A stretch of DNA of 64,000 nucleotides from Paenibacillus kyungheensis (GTDB lineage: Bacteria; Bacillota; Bacilli; Paenibacillales; Paenibacillaceae). The DNA lies in the NCBI RefSeq assembly GCF_028606985.1, contig NZ_CP117416.1:5023001-5087000 (forward strand). Reading direction: 5' to 3'. A model generated the notes under the pieces. It was not told where the DNA came from, did not search any database, and saw only the letters and a program-made list of their open reading frames with translations. A program made the translations under genes and the position numbers. Positions 18,589 through 25,963 of this stretch are shown piece after piece (positions within the stretch are counted from its first letter, which is position 1; each line of letters starts with the position of its first letter).

Positions 18589-19127
18589 CTTATTCTCCTA
18601 TCTGCATCATCTGCCGGATTCCATTTCCATTCTATAATGACATAATCGCTATATTCACGCCGTATCGTGGCTCCGCACCGCTCGATATACGTATGATGTA
18701 ATTTGGCATAAGAGCGTTCATTTTTGAAAATATGCGCAGCCAGTAGACGATATCCTTCAGCCGATAATGTATCTCGCAACAGCGTAATTACAGGTACAGC
18801 TAATTTGAGATCTTGATAATTGAAATAGATTTGAAAATCACTGATATAGACCGCATCCAGCCCGCACCCTTTCTCAGAAGGATCATCTTCTGACTCGGTA
18901 GGCTTAGCAGCTTGTGAATATGTGACCTTGAGATACCCGATCAACAACATCGAAGCAGGCGAAATGGTAGATTGATCATCCGATACAATCGTAGAACTAT
19001 CTGTAGACCCTTCGAGCGCTGGTTCTGGTCTGTGCATATAGATATTTAGACTATGGGAGTGCGGTTCAAATGCAATATAAAAATCGCCAATTACACGACT
19101 GCACAGTGGAATATACCCGTCTGGCAT
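18585..19127 (-). CDS. Hypothetical protein, possible GNAT-like partner
   Basis: A 180-residue protein not recognised with confidence. It has a predicted beta-rich start (DFYIAFEPHSHSLNIYMH), a low-complexity acidic/serine stretch (about 40-90), and a C-terminal part (LRDTLSAEGYRLLAAHIFKNERSYAKLHHTY) resembling the last helices of an acetyltransferase fold. The ATG at 19127 has GGAG seven bases upstream; the earlier in-frame ATG at 19151, which overlaps the previous stop, has none. It overlaps the GNAT gene by four bases, so it is probably an interacting or jointly regulated protein. Confidence 0.6.
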   Translation of the reverse strand: MPDGYIPLCSRVIGDFYIAFEPHSHSLNIYMHRPEPALEGSTDSSTIVSDDQSTISPASMLLIGYLKVTYSQAAKPTESEDDPSEKGCGLDAVYISDFQIYFNYQDLKLAVPVITLLRDTLSAEGYRLLAAHIFKNERSYAKLHHTYIERCGATIRREYSDYVIIEWKWNPADDADRRIR

Positions 19128-19150
19128 AGAGCACTCCTGCCTGTTATTCA

Positions 19151-19471
19151 TTATTTTTGTAGAAATTGAATTGTAAATTGAATCGCTTCTAATGCTTCTT
19201 GCACAAATGCTTTATTTTCTTTTTCCCATTCATTCGGATCGTCCATAAATGAATCATCTAACCAATCTTCAAGTCCAGCCACGATTTTGCGACGTTCATT
19301 AGGTGCAGGTGCTTTTCCACGTAATGCTTGAATAGCACTGCGCATCACTTTGCAAGAAGATTGGATAAAAGGATAATCGTCTTTATCCCATGCTTTGGCA
19401 TTATCCATATCGTAAAAAGCAATCCATTTTTCGATAATTGAAGCGGCTTGCTTTGGTTCTAACTGAGGCAT
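19151..19471 (-). CDS. Small acidic helical hypothetical protein
   Basis: A 106-residue acidic, mostly helical protein (IIEKWIAFYDMDNAKAWDKD; DDPNEWEKENKAFVQEALEA) with no membrane or signal segment and no recognised domain. The frame begins at ATG 19486, but the next ATG (19471) lies nine bases after GGAG and is preferred. It stops just before the following gene, in the chain of closely packed minus-strand genes 20227-18019. Confidence 0.6.
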   Translation of the reverse strand: MPQLEPKQAASIIEKWIAFYDMDNAKAWDKDDYPFIQSSCKVMRSAIQALRGKAPAPNERRKIVAGLEDWLDDSFMDDPNEWEKENKAFVQEALEAIQFTIQFLQK

Positions 19472-19516
19472 ATTGCTATTCTCCATTTCTATAATTAAAA
19501 ATTGAACTATAACCTA

Positions 19517-20227
19517 CTACGATCTCGCTGATTTGCTCATTGAAGCGGAGCGACTCTGGGACTCGTCTGCGATTCGTTGCAATTGATCTGACATATATAT
19601 GTGAGTACCTGACTTGGAGGTCTGAGCGATCCGATACATCGCTCGTGCAACGTCACTTGCTTCGATACCTCGATATTTGCGAAGAGGACCTATCATTAGA
19701 AATGATAGTGCTTGAGAGACTACAGCACCGAATTGCTCTCCTGCGCGGCTATTTTTGCGTTTGCCTAGCAATAAGGATGGACGAACAATCGATAATGAAG
19801 AATAACCAACTTGTTGTAACCGTTGCTCCATATCTCCTTTGGTACGTGTATAAAAAATACTGGATTTGGGATCAGCGCCCATCGAGCTGATCACGATAAA
19901 CTGCTTGGCTCCTTGTTTGTACGCCACCATAGCGACAGACACCGGATACAATACATCAATCTCGATCATCTGCGCTTGCGTTCCTGCTTGCTTAATCGTT
20001 GTACCGAGACAGCAAAAGACATCATCTGCTTTCATCTCTGCTCGATAATCTTCTAATCTACGATAATCCACTACGATCTGTTGCAACTTCAGATGTTGTA
20101 GTTGTTGCACAGGTTCACGGACAAGAGCAATCACTCGTGTATATTCTGTGCTATCTAATAACTGACGCAACAACTTTTTGCCCACAAGACCTGTTGCTCC
20201 AGCGACGAGTGCTGTTTTACCGATCAC
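19517..20227 (-). CDS. NAD(P)-binding atypical SDR (HTATIP2-like oxidoreductase)
   Basis: A 236-residue atypical short-chain dehydrogenase. The N-terminal nucleotide-binding loop is KTALVAGATGLVGKKLLRQL; later come DDVFCCLGTT, the strand FIVISSMGADP and the weak active-site region SIFYTRTKGDME (YxxxK replaced by YTRTK), as in the HTATIP2/YwnB-type group. The cofactor is likely NADP; the substrate is unknown. Several upstream in-frame ATGs exist (20254, 20242, 20236); GTG 20227 is best placed behind GGAG, but the start is not certain. First gene of the run leading to the GNAT gene. Confidence 0.8.
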   Translation of the reverse strand: MIGKTALVAGATGLVGKKLLRQLLDSTEYTRVIALVREPVQQLQHLKLQQIVVDYRRLEDYRAEMKADDVFCCLGTTIKQAGTQAQMIEIDVLYPVSVAMVAYKQGAKQFIVISSMGADPKSSIFYTRTKGDMEQRLQQVGYSSLSIVRPSLLLGKRKNSRAGEQFGAVVSQALSFLMIGPLRKYRGIEASDVARAMYRIAQTSKSGTHIYMSDQLQRIADESQSRSASMSKSARS

Positions 20228-20335
20228 AACGATCATCTCCATTCTGCGCATCATCTTGGTTCTCTATCTTCTTTATTATCAAGATATCACCGACAAATTG
20301 CAAAATAAAATGATCGTTGGATCAGCAGTCTTTTT

Positions 20336-20731
20336 TTATAATAAAAACGAAGCGCTACTTCCATTGGTATGAATAATATAATCTGCACCCAAACCACGAT
20401 AAATTAAGCGTGATTGGCTGCCTTCTGTAATGACATATAGCTTATCAGATGTCCATGCACGACAGATCTGGATATAACGACAACATAACGGTAGACTACG
20501 TTCAAATAAATAGATTTTGCCAATATTCAATTGCGGGATACGCCATAAGTCTTGTCGCTGAGTATCTATTACTAGAATATGCTCAATACCTATCTTTTCA
20601 AATCGAAGCTGATCTGCCTGACTGTTCACTATAATAGCAAACGGTATTTTTTTAACTTTGAGTAATTGAATAAATTGCTCCCCTGCTACTGTAGCAGGCG
20701 ATACCAGTACAAATTCCTGTTCGTACTCCAT
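20336..20731 (-). CDS. TrkA_N-like orphan under a c-di-AMP riboswitch
   Basis: A 131-residue protein resembling a single, degenerate Rossmann domain of the RCK/TrkA_N type: an opening strand (FVLVSPATVAGEQFIQLL) with the Gly-rich loop lost, an inner IDTQRQDLW stretch where TrkA_N has GDATD, and an ending GLGADYIIH like the kLGAD-vI end of TrkA_N. No membrane segment. The frame reaches 20797, but ATG 20731 follows GGAGG; the upstream part overlaps the riboswitch expression platform. Its leader is a clear ydaO-type riboswitch (20845-21040), a class that commonly controls potassium uptake and wall genes. A potassium-related role is therefore an inference from both lines. Confidence 0.65.
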   Translation of the reverse strand: MEYEQEFVLVSPATVAGEQFIQLLKVKKIPFAIIVNSQADQLRFEKIGIEHILVIDTQRQDLWRIPQLNIGKIYLFERSLPLCCRYIQICRAWTSDKLYVITEGSQSRLIYRGLGADYIIHTNGSSASFLL

Positions 20732-20764
20732 GCGTGTTCGCGCTCCTCCACTCATTGTAGACAA

Positions 20765-20802
20765 CAAAAAAAAGCCGTTAGAAGAGGACCTCTTCATCAG
20801 CT
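20765..20802 (-). terminator. Riboswitch-linked intrinsic terminator
   Basis: Minus strand: a bulged stem AGCTGATGAAGAGG / CCTCTTCTAACGGCT followed by T8. It lies between the c-di-AMP aptamer and the orphan gene, where the expression platform is expected. Confidence 0.8.
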
Positions 20803-20844
20803 TCTAAGACAGGAGCAAAAAAGCCCCTGATATGGCATAGATGA

Positions 20845-21040
20845 CTGTTGTCGTCTCTCTTATTGCAGCTTACGAGGTTAGCTGACGGATTCGGAAGTAA
20901 GAGTCTCCCTACAGATAGATCAACCTGAGCTGTCGTCTCTGATTCACCCCTGAATAGATCTCTAATACCCTGTCTATTCGTATGGTTCCCCCGCTTTCTG
21001 AAAGGTCTAGATTTAGCCTTTCAGCCATTAAGCTGTAATG
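20845..21040 (-). ncRNA. c-di-AMP riboswitch (ydaO-yuaA class)
   Basis: Read on the minus strand, the region carries the conserved ydaO blocks in order: CAGCTTAATGGCTGAAAGG, AGCGGGGGAACCA, GGGGTGAATC, TAGGGAGACTCTTACTTCC, CGAATCCGTCAGCTAACC and TCGTAAGC. These match the B. subtilis ydaO leader almost base for base. High c-di-AMP is known to favour termination in this class; a terminator follows at 20765-20802. It controls the TrkA_N-like orphan gene. Confidence 0.93.
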
Positions 21041-21439
21041 AACTTGAATGAAATCATACGCCCGCCTTTTTCGTTTGTAAAGCAGTCTGACTCTTCATAA
21101 GGAGTGAATTTGAATCAATTCCTTTATCTTTTGAGCAGTATGCTCTTATTTTCATCATTCCATCCTTCTTTTTCTGCTGTTTGCGCAGTATTTATATAAA
21201 CGGTTGTATCAGCAAGCATGATAGCCATTAGAACGTGATTGAGACCAATGAATCCGATTACATCGTTATTTTCAAGCATATAAAGCCTATTAAAAGCTTA
21301 GATTTGATTTTACTTCTACCCTTAACGGTACTATGATTGCTAACAATATCTGACATCAAAAAAGTGTGCCGGTTACTGATTTATCTGGTTTTACTATGTA
21401 TAGAGATAGCGATTTTATTTGAAGGAGTGTAGATTTGAG
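21041..21439. other. Divergent intergenic region
   Basis: About 400 bases between the riboswitch leader and the next + strand gene. It must hold the promoter of the riboswitch transcript (minus) and of the 21440 gene (plus); no convincing -35/-10 pair or further structured element was identified, and no gene. Confidence 0.55.
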
Positions 21440-21898
21440 ATGAGTTTAATTTCGCCGATAGCGCCTGCTAGCAATACTGTATCCACGGTGGATCTGGCTA
21501 CACATCATATTCATTCGATTGAAGTGTTCCAGTATGATAATCATCTGCTTGCGTTACCTGATATGGATGGGTATCTGCATTGTGGGCTGTTAAAAATAGC
21601 AAGTCATGGGATTACCGGTTGGGCGGAATATTCGTTTACCGATCAGGTTCAACATTTAGACCTGGTGAAATGGTGCCGGGTATTCTCTACGCTGAAAAAA
21701 TGCTCGCTACAGCAAGCACAATCTCATATCGCTCAACATCATGCTAGCTGGGGAGATGTGCGTAGTCAGGTGATGGTAGAGGCTTTAACTGATCTATGCA
21801 ATCGTCTACAAGATCCGCCCGATGTATGGGCATCTTCTGATATACTGGTGAATCATGCTTTTTTGTTAGATTATACAATCGCTTATTATTCCTTTTAA
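21440..21898 (+). CDS. Hypothetical protein, weakly enolase-N-like
   Basis: A 152-residue soluble protein of unknown function. Its first half (HHIHSIEVFQYD, then CGLLKIASHGITGWAEY) faintly recalls the N-terminal capping domain of mandelate racemase/muconate cycloisomerase enzymes, but the catalytic barrel is absent and the similarity is only suggestive. ATG 21440 follows GGAGTG; the open frame to TTG 21419 overlaps that site and is rejected. The USP gene follows 52 bases later, so the two may form one transcript. Confidence 0.6.
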   Translation: MSLISPIAPASNTVSTVDLATHHIHSIEVFQYDNHLLALPDMDGYLHCGLLKIASHGITGWAEYSFTDQVQHLDLVKWCRVFSTLKKCSLQQAQSHIAQHHASWGDVRSQVMVEALTDLCNRLQDPPDVWASSDILVNHAFLLDYTIAYYSF

Positions 21899-21949
21899 AT
21901 AATTATGGTTAATGGATCATAACTACCTCAATAAAGGAGTGTATCTAGC

Positions 21950-22600
21950 TTGAATTCTGAAAAGATTATGGTCTGTGTGTATTATGGACCCAATGGAGAA
22001 CGATTGATCAGGCGTGGTATTCATTTATCTCAACTTATTCAGTCTCCACTTTGTGTATTAAGTGTAATCGATCAACCTCTCGATGAAATGGATCAACAAC
22101 AAGAGAACTATGTAGCGTTATGGCGTAAATTAACAGAAGAAGCTGGCGGTCATTTTGTGCTTTTAGAAAGTAACGGACAAGAAGCGGCTGATATTATTAC
22201 TTCTACCGCTCAACAACACGATATTACGCAACTTATTATTGGACAATCGGCTCAGACTCGCTGGCAAGAAATTATAAAAGGTTCGATCGTAAACGATCTA
22301 CTGGAAAAGCTGGGAGCGATCGATCTACATATTGTAGCGGTACAGCGTATGCAAGCCCATCTCGAAGAAACCCATGAACAAGGCGTAGATGTAGACGTGA
22401 TTCAGACTTCGCGCGGATACGAAATTGCGTATGAGACGCATGGTCGACCGATCATTACAGAAGGTATCTTTTTCAAAGATATGCATACAGACTTCGATAA
22501 TGGATTGCTCAAATTATGTATCGACGGGCAATATCAATATCTGAAAGTATTCAAAGGCAAGTTGATTGATGAATTGGTATTGGAACCTCATTCGGTGTAA
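21950..22600 (+). CDS. Stand-alone KdpD-type universal stress protein domain
   Basis: A 216-residue protein. Residues 1-130 match the USP domain of the KdpD sensor kinase: KIMVCVYYGPNGERLIRRG at the start, LIIGQSAQTRWQEIIKGS (the KdpD G-S/R-RW block) and LGAIDLHIVAVQ at the end. The TM, GAF and kinase parts of KdpD are absent; the last ~80 residues are a separate unrecognised domain. In other Firmicutes the KdpD USP domain binds c-di-AMP; the described binding motif is not evident here. Start is a TTG at 21950 with AAAGGAGTG ten bases upstream; no better start exists. It lies about 900 bases from the c-di-AMP riboswitch. Confidence 0.82.
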   Translation: MNSEKIMVCVYYGPNGERLIRRGIHLSQLIQSPLCVLSVIDQPLDEMDQQQENYVALWRKLTEEAGGHFVLLESNGQEAADIITSTAQQHDITQLIIGQSAQTRWQEIIKGSIVNDLLEKLGAIDLHIVAVQRMQAHLEETHEQGVDVDVIQTSRGYEIAYETHGRPIITEGIFFKDMHTDFDNGLLKLCIDGQYQYLKVFKGKLIDELVLEPHSV

Positions 22601-22633
22601 TATAGCGACTGTCGATCATATATTCATTACTAG

Positions 22634-22667
22634 CCTGCAATCCCTTCATCTATCAAGGGGTTGCAGG
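22634..22667 (+). other. Hairpin without T-run after USP gene
   Basis: CCTGCAA / TTGCAGG stem with CCC/GGG extension, 33 bases after the USP stop codon. No T run follows, so it may be an mRNA-stabilising hairpin or a weak terminator. Confidence 0.45.
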
Positions 22668-22838
22668 TAATTTGCTATGCGATCAGGGGTATCAATTGGA
22701 ATATATTTTGATTATCAAAAATTTATATTCAAAAATGTTGTTAACTATAATCTTTCTCACTGTGCTCCTTACCTAGACATGATAATGTGAAGTTGTTCCC
22801 TTCCACTATCTCATATCAATAAAGGAGTTTATTGAATT

Positions 22839-23528
22839 ATGAAAACAGGATTTGTTGTGATTACAGGCGCGTCGTCAAGTATAGGAGAAGCTACTGCCAA
22901 ACTTTTTATCGCTAAAGGACATAATGTATTGTTACTTTCTCGTCGTGAAGATCGATTAAAAGCATTTGCTGGTCGTCAGGTGATGAAAGCGATTATTGAT
23001 ATTACAGATCGACCTGCTCTGGATCAAGCGATTGCAGAAGCAGAAGAACATTTCGGTCCGGTCAAAGGGATTGTAAATAATGCAGGTCGAATGTTGCTTG
23101 GTGATATTACGACTCAAGATCCAGCAGAATGGCAAGAGATGTATAATACCAATGTCATTGGACTTCTGAATGGGATGCAAGCTGTACTTCCATCAATGAT
23201 TGAGCAAAAGTCAGGTACTATTATCAATATCAGCTCGATTGCAGGTAAAAAAACATTTGCCGATCATGTCGCTTATGGTGGAACCAAATTTGCTGTTCAT
23301 TCAATCAGTGAAAATGTACGCGAAGAAGTAGCTCCGCACAACGTACGGGTCGTTACGATCTCTCCTGGATTAACTGAGACCGAGTGGAACGATCAGACGA
23401 CCGGAGAAAAAGCTAAACTCAACTTAATGCCACAAACGATTGCAGATACGATTTACTTTGCATTCAGTCAGCCTCAAAGTATCAATATTCGTGAGATCGC
23501 TCTAGCTCCAACGCAACAACAAAGTTAA
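22839..23528 (+). CDS. Short-chain dehydrogenase/reductase
   Basis: A 229-residue classical SDR. Cofactor loop TGASSSIGEATA at about 9-20, NNAG at about 85-88, and the catalytic triad Ser133, Tyr146 and Lys150 (YGGTK) with the usual 13-residue Ser-Tyr spacing. The glycine loop has Ser in place of the common Gly (SSSIG rather than SxGIG). It is an NAD(P)H-dependent oxidoreductase of YdfG-like size; substrate unknown. Start behind AAAGGAG; a shared terminator follows at 23594-23626. Confidence 0.9.
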   Translation: MKTGFVVITGASSSIGEATAKLFIAKGHNVLLLSRREDRLKAFAGRQVMKAIIDITDRPALDQAIAEAEEHFGPVKGIVNNAGRMLLGDITTQDPAEWQEMYNTNVIGLLNGMQAVLPSMIEQKSGTIINISSIAGKKTFADHVAYGGTKFAVHSISENVREEVAPHNVRVVTISPGLTETEWNDQTTGEKAKLNLMPQTIADTIYFAFSQPQSINIREIALAPTQQQS

Positions 23529-23593
23529 GTGTATTGACTATAGATATACGATCAATGATGGCTCTAGCATAGAACAAACACCATAGACTATAT

Positions 23594-23626
23594 AAAAAAG
23601 CCCTCCTTTGATATGGAGAGCTTTTT
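23594..23626. terminator. Bidirectional terminator
   Basis: AAAAAGC-CTCC / GGAG-GCTTTTT hairpin between the convergent SDR gene and the minus-strand gene ending at 23637. Confidence 0.75.
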
Positions 23627-23636
23627 GCGTTATATA

Positions 23637-23936
23637 TTAATGAGTTTCCCCTACAATCGTCACATCGGCTACATAAGAACCTGCCCATAATAAAAATGTA
23701 AATCCTTCTTCTAACGGATCATCGGGATCGGTCAGAAATTGAACTTCTGCATACGTATTCCAAGAATCTGGCAATGATTCTGTAATTCGAATCTGGATAT
23801 TCCATCCTTCCTCTGTAGGATCAACAGTAGAAGAATACAAGTCTACATTGAGTTGTTGATCGGTTAACCATTTCTGCTGTGGCAACGAAGTGGGATCTAT
23901 ATTCCATTCGATCAATGCTTGAGTTACCATCATATT
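23637..23936 (-). CDS. Small hypothetical protein
   Basis: A 99-residue acidic protein, probably all-beta after residue 40 (WNIQIRITESLPDSWNTYAE; FTFLLWAGSYVADVTIVGE), with no recognised family. ATG 23936 (MMVTQALIEWN) follows AAAGGAG at the right distance. The frame continues upstream into the end of the DUF4173 gene, but without a ribosome binding site. It starts 43 bases after that gene's stop and is likely co-transcribed with it. Confidence 0.6.
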   Translation of the reverse strand, partial: NMMVTQALIEWNIDPTSLPQQKWLTDQQLNVDLYSSTVDPTEEGWNIQIRITESLPDSWNTYAEVQFLTDPDDPLEEGFTFLLWAGSYVADVTIVGETH

Positions 23937-23979
23937 TCGCTCCTTTGGTGCTGTAAGATAATATACTTTTCGATCCAAA

Positions 23980-25566
23980 TTAAGAAGATCCATCGCTACG
24001 AAGCGCTCGTATTGCGCGGTAATCTGCCCAGTTAATCGACTGCCAGGATTGTTCTTTTTCAAATAAATAAGCTTTATCCTGACGGAAATAATGCTGAGAT
24101 GCAGGCAACAGTGTCGCACTTCGCTGTAACAATACAGGAATCGCATCACTGGACAAATTGTTGAGATAATCGAAATCAATCTGTCCTGTCTGTTCATATC
24201 GATCTAAATTCTGCACAGCGATAATTCGATCCATCCCTACATAATTCACAACCACATAAGCGGTAAGCGCAAGCACGATATAACATTTGACAAGTGGTAC
24301 CTTTTTCCAATAGATATGCAAGCCTGCGACCAGTAATAATACACCGAGAAAGATCATAAACGCATGCACAAGAAAACGGGTATACGTATATCCATAAGCT
24401 TGTTCATATAAGATAAGACGGGCAAATGCTGAATATAACATCACACCAGAGCAAATCAGTAAAATATACAACATACTATTGTTGATACGGCGCAAGATCA
24501 GATTGCTGTCTGCCATATACAAAAGTACACATACCATAATTACAAAGTTCAATGAAGTCACCATGACCAGTTCAACAAATCCACTGCGAGCATACTCTGC
24601 ATAAGAATGCCCATCTGGAATCTGCCCTTGCCCTGCACCGAATAAGTAAGAGAACTGCACCACTACAAAGAGCACATACACGATATTAATCAAGATCAGT
24701 ATCGTCGCCATAATAATAGGATCAATGCGTATGGGATGACGCTTAGCAACAGGAGACGCTAATAGCGGTTGCGGTCCATAGACAGGCGGAACAGGTGAAG
24801 ATAGACCGACTCCAGAGGCAGCAGAAGCTGAACCGGGTAACGGTTGTTGTCTATAATCAACGACTGGCGGATAGATATAGGGTTGTACAAATCCCCACAA
24901 ATATCCGAAAAAGATCAGTCCTCCAATCACAATCCATAGCACGCGAAAACTACCTTCTCCAAACGACAGTCCATCAATCCAGTTCGGCAATGTAGATAAT
25001 AAATTCCCAAATATGCGATCAGCCGATGTTAGCAGACTGATAATAATCAATAGTAGCGGAAAGGCAATCACCAGACCGATTAATATTTTGGTTACGATTT
25101 TCTTTTTTTCCTGTTCCATTTTGCCTGTAGCAGCATTTTTGAGTATACGAAAAGGAGTAACCCAATGTCGTACTGCTTGTGGAATCACATGATCCAGTGC
25201 GTCGATCAACAGCTTGGGACGATGCCACGATAATCTGCGATGACTTAACATATAAGCAAGATGCAAAAAGATCAGACAAGGCACAAACAAAGCATTCAGT
25301 ACCATAAAAATCGGATTGGTGAACAATCCATATGTGAGTGACAGTAAAATAATAACGGTCATCGCAAAACGGCTAAACCATGATCCTGCACGTAGCTTGT
25401 CCCCTGCATAAGTGTACATATACAAGTAAAATAAAAGAATAAATACCGGATACGAAATCCCCAGGCTATGCCCGTAAAATAAATACTGATGAACAGTCGC
25501 CAGTCCCAACGCGCCAAGCAAAGCAATCCACGTCCGATGCTTAGCCACGATCAATTTCTCGTACAT
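23980..25566 (-). CDS. DUF4173-type polytopic membrane protein
   Basis: A 528-residue protein with about 11-12 hydrophobic helices and a cytoplasmic Pro/Gly/Ser-rich loop at about 240-270 (PGSASAASGVGLSSPVPP). The middle and the end (RLILYEQAYGYTYTRFLVH; NYVGMDRIIAVQNLDRY) are typical of the DUF4173/DUF4153 family seen in Bacillales. No enzymatic motif is visible and function is unknown. The C-terminal ~70 residues after the last helix are soluble. Start follows AAAGGAG. First gene of a two-gene unit with the small protein at 23637-23936. Confidence 0.8.
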   Translation of the reverse strand: MYEKLIVAKHRTWIALLGALGLATVHQYLFYGHSLGISYPVFILLFYLYMYTYAGDKLRAGSWFSRFAMTVIILLSLTYGLFTNPIFMVLNALFVPCLIFLHLAYMLSHRRLSWHRPKLLIDALDHVIPQAVRHWVTPFRILKNAATGKMEQEKKKIVTKILIGLVIAFPLLLIIISLLTSADRIFGNLLSTLPNWIDGLSFGEGSFRVLWIVIGGLIFFGYLWGFVQPYIYPPVVDYRQQPLPGSASAASGVGLSSPVPPVYGPQPLLASPVAKRHPIRIDPIIMATILILINIVYVLFVVVQFSYLFGAGQGQIPDGHSYAEYARSGFVELVMVTSLNFVIMVCVLLYMADSNLILRRINNSMLYILLICSGVMLYSAFARLILYEQAYGYTYTRFLVHAFMIFLGVLLLVAGLHIYWKKVPLVKCYIVLALTAYVVVNYVGMDRIIAVQNLDRYEQTGQIDFDYLNNLSSDAIPVLLQRSATLLPASQHYFRQDKAYLFEKEQSWQSINWADYRAIRALRSDGSS

Positions 25567-25789
25567 TTTCGATCTCCTTTTTTTGAAAGTGCATCACTGT
25601 AGTAACCTATTTAGCTAACATATCCTATTTTTCTTATGGTCGCGCTTATCATCTGTTAGGTTTGTTGTTATTTTTATTGTAGATGATAAAATAAGAAGAT
25701 AAAGAGAAGAATTATTTTATTAAATTTCCTATTTTAATAAATATATATTTCTAGCCTGCCCGCCCCACATTACAATCATTGAGGTGTCT
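25567..25789. other. Intergenic, AT-rich
   Basis: Together with the repeat at 25790-25941 this makes a gap of about 400 bases between divergent genes. This left part is AT-rich and presumably holds the promoter of the DUF4173 gene; no specific element is clear. Confidence 0.5.
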
Positions 25790-25941
25790 CCATGCTCGGA
25801 GCGGAGGGAAAGAAATCGTCCGTAAGAAGCGAAGCGTTCGCCTTTGTAGCCGGATTTTGACCGCTACAGCGGTTATCCAAAAAATCCGGCTACAACAGCG
25901 ATCGACAGGATGATTCCTTTCCCGAAGCGGTCCCTAGCATG
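25790..25941. repeat. Imperfect palindromic intergenic repeat, copy 2 (MITE-like)
   Basis: Ends CATGCT / AGCATG; inside, GGAGCGGAGGGAAAG pairs with CTTTCCCGAAGCGGTCC, TAGCCGGATTTT with AAAATCCGGCTA, and the centre is ACCGCTACAGCGGT. Architecture and several blocks match the copy at 14001-14173. Its right edge runs to 22 bases before the next start codon, so it forms part of that gene's leader. Confidence 0.72.
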
Positions 25942-25963
25942 TAACCCAAGGAGTATAATCCCT

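Noticed and set aside
22634-22667. Hairpin as a standard intrinsic terminator
   Set aside because: Good stem but no following T run on either strand; kept only as a hairpin.
23937-24197. N-terminal extension of the 99-residue gene
   Set aside because: It would overlap the end of the DUF4173 gene by more than 200 bases and has no ribosome binding site; ATG 23936 has AAAGGAG.
25910-25963. ATG at 25910 as start of the SgrR-like gene
   Set aside because: It lies inside the palindromic repeat with no Shine-Dalgarno; ATG 25964 has AAGGAG and opens the HTH domain directly.
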